Position numbers and translations under genes: made by a program. A stretch of DNA of 36,202 nt from Mycobacterium sp. MBM (lineage in GTDB: Bacteria > Actinomycetota > Actinomycetes > Mycobacteriales > Mycobacteriaceae). Positions 32,815-36,202 of the stretch are shown here, in pieces; position 1 is the first letter of the stretch, and every line of letters begins with the position of its first letter. The stretch is taken from assembly GCA_021648845.1 (NCBI GenBank), contig JAKJHY010000041.1, positions 1-36,202 of the forward strand. The letters run 5' to 3'. The notes under the pieces are model-generated. The model was not told the origin of the DNA. It did no database searches and saw only the letters and a list, made by a program, of their open reading frames with translations.

Positions 32815-33261
32815 ATGGAGATTCGCACAGAATTCGCACTAGATACAGACCACTTCCTTCGGCGCGAATGCCCGAACTGTGGCCAAGAGTTCAAGTGGCG
32901 TGATGGCGAAGCAGAAGGCCACCCAGGTGATGCCGTCGAGCCCGCACGGTACACCTGCCCACTTTGCGGAAGGCAGGCCGACCACGATGCGTGGTTAACG
33001 CAAGACCAACTTGGCTACCAGCAAGAAATGGTCGACTTCTACGCGCCAGATGCGATCAACGCCGAACTCAAGAAGGCGTTCGGCAAGAACTTCAAGCCCG
33101 GCCGAAACACGGCCCCGGCGCCGAGAGTGCTGTTCGAGCCGGATGACATGATCATTATCGAGCCGCCCTGCCATCCATGGGAACCAGTGAAGGTGCCAGA
33201 GGAGCGGGCGGACAGCGGACCGCTGTTCTGCCTCGTCTGCGGCGAGATCTACAGGGCCTAG
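32815..33261 (+). CDS. Double zinc-ribbon protein, cassette copy 2
   Basis: This 148-residue paralogue of 27310-27768 has CPNC with CPLC as the first zinc site and CHPW with CLVC as the second. The C-terminal block from PCHPWEPVKVPEERADSGPL through FCLVCGE is identical in both copies, while the central part (QDQLGYQQEMVDFYAPDAIN) is strongly diverged. ATG 32815 is four bp after the TIR stop. The function is unknown. Confidence 0.85.
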   Translation: MEIRTEFALDTDHFLRRECPNCGQEFKWRDGEAEGHPGDAVEPARYTCPLCGRQADHDAWLTQDQLGYQQEMVDFYAPDAINAELKKAFGKNFKPGRNTAPAPRVLFEPDDMIIIEPPCHPWEPVKVPEERADSGPLFCLVCGEIYRA

Positions 33262-33275
33262 AACGGCTGGCAATA

Positions 33276-33347
33276 ATGCCGTTGCCCACCGAGATCATCG
33301 ACAAACCCAAGAGATCGCACTGGGCTCAGTTGACTCACTTGGTGTGA
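33276..33347 (+). pseudogene. Truncated membrane coiled-coil gene, cassette copy 2
   Basis: ATG 33276 opens with MPLPTEIID, matching MPLPVEIIE of the intact gene at 27782 and at the same spacing after the zinc-ribbon stop (14 versus 13 bp). After about nine to 15 codons the sequence becomes the end of an IS3-type element and stops at TGA 33347. No membrane segment remains. Confidence 0.85.
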
Positions 33348-33723
33348 ATTTCAGGCCGCGGTTGCGACAGATGGATAGAGCATTTCGAACTTTCGGGGAG
33401 TGCGCGTTGCCAGTGGCGTGGCTGGTTAGTCCGCTCGATACAGGCCGCGATCGCCAGGCGCTGGACCACCGCCTGCGGTCCAGGACGTTGCGTTGCAGCA
33501 GGCGAAGAACCACTCCATTTCATGCATATCGGGATTCTCCCCGCACACGCGGACGCCCATCGATCTTCGCAACCCGCTGTGCGACAGAGCATGGACCAGC
33601 TTCCGTGACCGCGACCTCGGTGGCGATCTGCTCGATCGTTACACCGTCGTAGCGGCTACGAACGACCCGCACGACGTCGACGCGGAACCAACGGGGGTCG
33701 ATCAGGCTTGGGCGCACTGACAT
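33328..33723 (-). mobile_element. Decayed IS3-family relic related to element B
   Basis: The left end (CTCAGTTGACTC, then TGTGAATTTCAGGCCGCGGT) matches the OrfB end of element B at 29941-29987. On the minus strand, fragments of OrfB are readable in several frames (RSRKLVHALSHSGLRRSMG, LLQRNVLDRR). Near 33620 it switches to an OrfA-like start (FRVDVVRVVRSRYDGVTIEQ), so the middle is deleted. It carries frameshifts and stops and is dead. It truncates the membrane gene of cassette 2. Confidence 0.8.
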
Positions 33724-34215
33724 CCTGCCAGCTCACCCCGCCAGGGTGAGCCAATTTCGATGACCTCACCTACCTGCTGAGTTCCATTTGTGGTGGCAAA
33801 CTACGGCGGTGTCGGTGAAGGATAGTTCGTACTCGATCGAAATGCGGTAGTTCAGCGCCGAGTGGCCGCGTTGGCCGCTTGAGTCCGTTGCCGAAGCTGC
33901 TGCGGACGGATCGCGGACGCCGGTTCGTCAGCTGCAGCGGAGATAGAGCTGGCCGTGGAACGCGTCACCGGCATTCGACTTGGGCCCCACTCCGCTAGGC
34001 GCGCCCTCTCCTGATTAGCAGCCGCCTATGCGACAGCGCGAGATGTTCACGGCATCAACCCACGCGTAGACTGACTGCCCCAAGCGACCAGAATGTGATA
34101 GATAGAAACTCACCACCAATCGGTTCCCGAGGTAAAGTCGTCGCGGACGGACACAGATCAATGGTTCGAATGCCACGAACACATCTGAGGACTAGTTGCT
34201 GGGGGGCCATTCTCC
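33724..34215. other. Gene-free stretch between IS relic and hydrolase module
   Basis: I see no convincing gene in these 490 bp. Fragments with stops on both strands suggest degraded mobile DNA, but I cannot name the source. A perfect hairpin, GCTCACCC-CGCCA-GGGTGAGC, lies at 33731-33751. It has no T-run and may be an IS end instead of a terminator. Confidence 0.5.
33731..33751. repeat. Perfect 8-bp inverted repeat with 5-base loop
   Basis: GCTCACCC and GGGTGAGC flank CGCCA. It lies just outside the IS3 relic. It could be a terminator stem or the end of another mobile element; no poly-T follows. Confidence 0.6.
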
Positions 34216-35349
34216 ATGTCAGGCGGGCTGGACACCGTAAGAGAGTCTCCTCCAAACGCTGTAGTGGTGTTTGTGCACGGAGTGCTGTCATCGTCGAGCA
34301 CCTGGAAGTCGATTCCCCCTAAACTAGAAGCAGATTCGGCAATATCCGAGCAGATACGTATAGAGACTTTTGATTACGCCTCACCTGCGATGAGCCTCAG
34401 ACTCAGTCGCCGAATCCCCGACTACGATATCATAGCCCGTTCGCTATCAACATTTCTTGACAATGAATGCAGGACCTATTCAAGAGTGATCCTTGTCGCC
34501 CACAGCCAGGGCGGGCTGATTGTCCAGCGCATGCTCGCCCAGATGCTGGACGACGGGCGCGGCTTCGAATTACAGCGAATTCGCAGTGTCATACTTTTGG
34601 CTTGCCCAAACAATGGCTCTGACTTTCTTCTTCTGTTGCGCCGATTTTTCTGCTTCTTTAGACATGCGCAGGCGGCGACATTAATACCCTACGAAAAATC
34701 TGTGATTGCGACGCAGAAACGGATCTTAACTAAGATCGTCGGCGCATCAGAAGTTTCGACCGACCGGTGCCCTATTCCGTTCGAGGTTTATGCCGCAGAA
34801 TCAGACAACATCGTCAAGCCAGAGTCCGCTCTTGGGTTGTTTCCGAACGTCGGTGCGCTTCCTGGAGATCACACCTCTGTACTCAAAACCGGCACGAAGG
34901 GGAACCGCACGTTCCCCACCGTGCGCGAAGCCCTCCTTAGGGCGCTCTCAAATACGAAGGTCCCGAAACACGCAACCGAGACAGGGCACGTCTTAGACTA
35001 CGGCCCGAATGCGTCCGGCGTCGAAGGCGTGTGGCCGCGAGTGGAGGTGAAGGAGACAGTCGTTATAGATCCGACCGGACGGCGCAGGGTAAAGATCAGA
35101 TCACGACTGGTATTGCAGAACTTTACGGGCCGAGCGGTCCACAATGTTGACTTCAACTTCGACGATAAAGTCAAACCGTTCGATGTCGGCAGCCGTTTAG
35201 AACGACCCGTCGAGACGATGCCACCGGGCGCCTCACTGTCGTTTCCACTAATTTTCACCGCTCAGTCGGCCACAGAAGCACGGTGCACAGTCACCTGGAG
35301 CTATGAGGACGGATTACCTCGTCAGACCAGCGCATCTGTGCGCAGGTAG
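34216..35349 (+). CDS. Alpha/beta hydrolase with C-terminal beta-sandwich, island module
   Basis: This 377-residue protein has an N-terminal lipase/DUF676-like alpha/beta hydrolase (about 13-245). The oxyanion region is VVVFVHGVLSSSSTWKS, the nucleophile is Ser97 in VAHSQGG, the probable acid is Asp197 in AAESDNIV, and the His is His219 in LPGDHTS. No signal peptide is present, so the target is intracellular. Residues about 285-377 form a beta-rich tail (VKIRSRLVLQNFTGRAVHNV, PGASLSFPLIF, TVTWSYEDG) that resembles the tails of the two TIR proteins. GC content is about 50%, far below the backbone. The gene lies 46 bp before the Dcd-like gene. An abortive-type lipase or esterase effector is inferred from context. 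Confidence 0.8.
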   Translation: MSGGLDTVRESPPNAVVVFVHGVLSSSSTWKSIPPKLEADSAISEQIRIETFDYASPAMSLRLSRRIPDYDIIARSLSTFLDNECRTYSRVILVAHSQGGLIVQRMLAQMLDDGRGFELQRIRSVILLACPNNGSDFLLLLRRFFCFFRHAQAATLIPYEKSVIATQKRILTKIVGASEVSTDRCPIPFEVYAAESDNIVKPESALGLFPNVGALPGDHTSVLKTGTKGNRTFPTVREALLRALSNTKVPKHATETGHVLDYGPNASGVEGVWPRVEVKETVVIDPTGRRRVKIRSRLVLQNFTGRAVHNVDFNFDDKVKPFDVGSRLERPVETMPPGASLSFPLIFTAQSATEARCTVTWSYEDGLPRQTSASVRR

Positions 35350-35395
35350 AAGATAGACGCACACAAACTCAATTTCGCAACCTCGAAGGAGCAAG

Positions 35396-35983
35396 ATGTT
35401 TGGTAATATACTTAGCAACGCACAAATAACATCGATGGTAAAAAATAAGACGCTAACCCTTTCGCCATTCGAGCCTTCCAGGTTGAAGCTCGCGCACTAC
35501 CGCCTCAAGCCTGGCAAGCTCCTTCGGCTCGGCCCTTTAGACGAAGATGGAAACCGTGAATTTCTGGTTGCACACGACCTAAATTACCCAAAAAGAAATC
35601 CAAACTTTATGTTTGAACCTGGTGAATATATGCTGGTAGAAGTTCAGGAAGATGTCGTTCTGCCGCCTGGGGTCGTGGGTAACTTTCTCCCGGCATCGTC
35701 ACTTATTGAGCAAGGCTTTGGCTTGACTGCCGGTAAACTAGATCCAGGCTATGGCCAGATTGATGGGGAAAAACAAAGGATCATCTTTGGCATAAAGAAT
35801 ATGTTGAATGAAAGGAATATTTTCAACCCGAGCCGCGGTTTGGCTCACATCTTCTTCGTCGATCTGAGCGGTGTGCGAACCCTTCCGGCAGGCTTCAGTC
35901 AAGTTGAAAAGAAGGATTTTCGGGATCGAGATGACAGATACTGGCGGGCACTAGACGATGGGCCCTTTTACGAAGAACCCTAA
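35396..35983 (+). CDS. dCTP deaminase/dUTPase-fold protein lacking catalytic Glu
   Basis: This 195-residue protein has AAGGAG at 35386-35391 before ATG 35396. The fold is recognised by FEPGEYMLVEVQEDVVLPPG, PASSLIEQGFGLTAGKLDPGY (residues 99-119, split here at its natural boundaries), and IIFGIKN (129-135). In Dcd enzymes the last motif carries the catalytic Glu (IVLEFYN in E. coli); here Gly131 or its neighbour stands in that place. The substrate Arg of GRSSLAR is also changed (PASSLIE). The dUTPase-type Asp in LDPGY remains. It may be a nucleotide-binding sensor, a divergent dUTPase or a structural protein. It is very AT-rich for this genome and co-directional with the hydrolase. Confidence 0.75.
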   Translation: MFGNILSNAQITSMVKNKTLTLSPFEPSRLKLAHYRLKPGKLLRLGPLDEDGNREFLVAHDLNYPKRNPNFMFEPGEYMLVEVQEDVVLPPGVVGNFLPASSLIEQGFGLTAGKLDPGYGQIDGEKQRIIFGIKNMLNERNIFNPSRGLAHIFFVDLSGVRTLPAGFSQVEKKDFRDRDDRYWRALDDGPFYEEP

Positions 35984-36055
35984 TTGTCGCGAGCACGCGA
36001 TAGACCAAGCCACGGCTCATCCCAAAGTTTCTGGCCATGGTTTTTGCCGATTCGC
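35984..36055 (-). pseudogene. C-terminal HTH fragment of a serine recombinase/resolvase
   Basis: The minus strand reads GESAKTMARNFGMSRGLVYR and then VLAT, the pattern of the resolvase/invertase C-terminal HTH (G-S-A...A-x-x-x-G-V-S-R-x-T-V-Y-R). Only about 24 codons are recognisable, with no catalytic domain to the right. It is short, so confidence is moderate. Confidence 0.5.
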
Positions 36056-36202
36056 CGTGGTACCACGAGGAACGCCTGCGTGAAGCCCTCGGCTACCGTC
36101 CACCAGCGGAGTACGATTCAGCGCACCCGGGCCCTATTACCCAACTAGGAACGGTACCTTGGATACTTAATCCTTCAGGAAGTGTCAAGGATCAACCGAA
36201 GC
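36052..36202 (+). pseudogene. C-terminal fragment of IS3-type transposase OrfB
   Basis: The plus strand reads PWYHEERLREALGYRPPAEY and onward to the window edge. LHxALGYRxPAEY is the standard C-terminal signature of IS3-family OrfB. There is no upstream transposase sequence, so it is a fragment. The frame is open to the window edge. Confidence 0.6.

Noticed and set aside
33731..33751. Rho-independent terminator
   Set aside because: The stem is perfect but no T-run follows on either strand and no gene ends directly before it.

Overview
The window is high-GC actinobacterial DNA and almost certainly comes from a Mycolicibacterium-type mycobacterium. The evidence is an MmpL exporter, a secreted PE-PPE-domain hydrolase, a 13E12/DUF222-HNH gene, two enzymes of mycothiol-dependent families, a CYP102-type self-sufficient P450 and many GTG starts. 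It splits into a chromosomal backbone (1 to about 26040) and a genomic island (26041 to beyond the right edge).

Backbone. From left to right it holds: a secreted, membrane-anchored Pro/Thr-rich protein with a charged heptad repeat (115-1881, -); a Pif1-like helicase fused to a degenerate DnaQ-like domain and a BRCT domain (2040-4394); a coupled NCS2 purine permease and VTT-domain membrane protein (4446-6571); a transglutaminase-like protein (6627-7430); MmpL (7523-10372); and a convergent TetR/alpha-beta hydrolase pair (10362-11865, -). Divergent from TetR is a small unknown gene plus an FAD monooxygenase (11959-13787), and the intergenic region carries two copies of one palindromic operator. 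Next come a YdcF/DUF218 protein, a 13E12 HNH gene cut in two by a complete IS1182-family element (14660-16473, 4-bp target duplication), an SDR, a GH5-like secreted glycosidase, a CYP102-like P450-reductase fusion, a two-gene mycothiol-family operon, and the PE-PPE hydrolase.

Island. At 26041 there is a 46-bp remnant of the 3' half of a CAU-anticodon tRNA (minus strand), which is a typical integrase attachment core. The same core with about 200 bp of similar flank recurs at 31254. After each core lies a paralogous cassette in the same order: TIR-like protein (CAP12/Pycsar-effector type), double zinc-ribbon protein, and membrane-anchored coiled-coil protein. The third gene is intact in copy 1 and cut to 23 codons in copy 2. 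At the right end of cassette 1 is the 3' end of a tyrosine integrase gene on the minus strand, with the box-III His and nucleophile Tyr region readable. An IS3-family element split it (3-bp target duplication) and a second IS3 element replaced its 5' part. I read this as two small elements of form [att core]-[TIR/Zn/TM cargo]-[integrase] stacked in tandem at one tRNA gene. The intact tRNA should lie to the right of the window.

Further right, GC content falls to about 50%. A two-gene module sits there: an alpha/beta hydrolase with a C-terminal beta-sandwich, and a dCTP-deaminase/dUTPase-fold protein lacking the family's catalytic Glu. Fragments of a serine recombinase and of an IS3 transposase close the window. 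The duplicated TIR/Zn-ribbon/TM operon and the hydrolase/Dcd-like pair are the best candidates for undescribed (probably anti-phage) systems. That function is inferred from domain type and context only.
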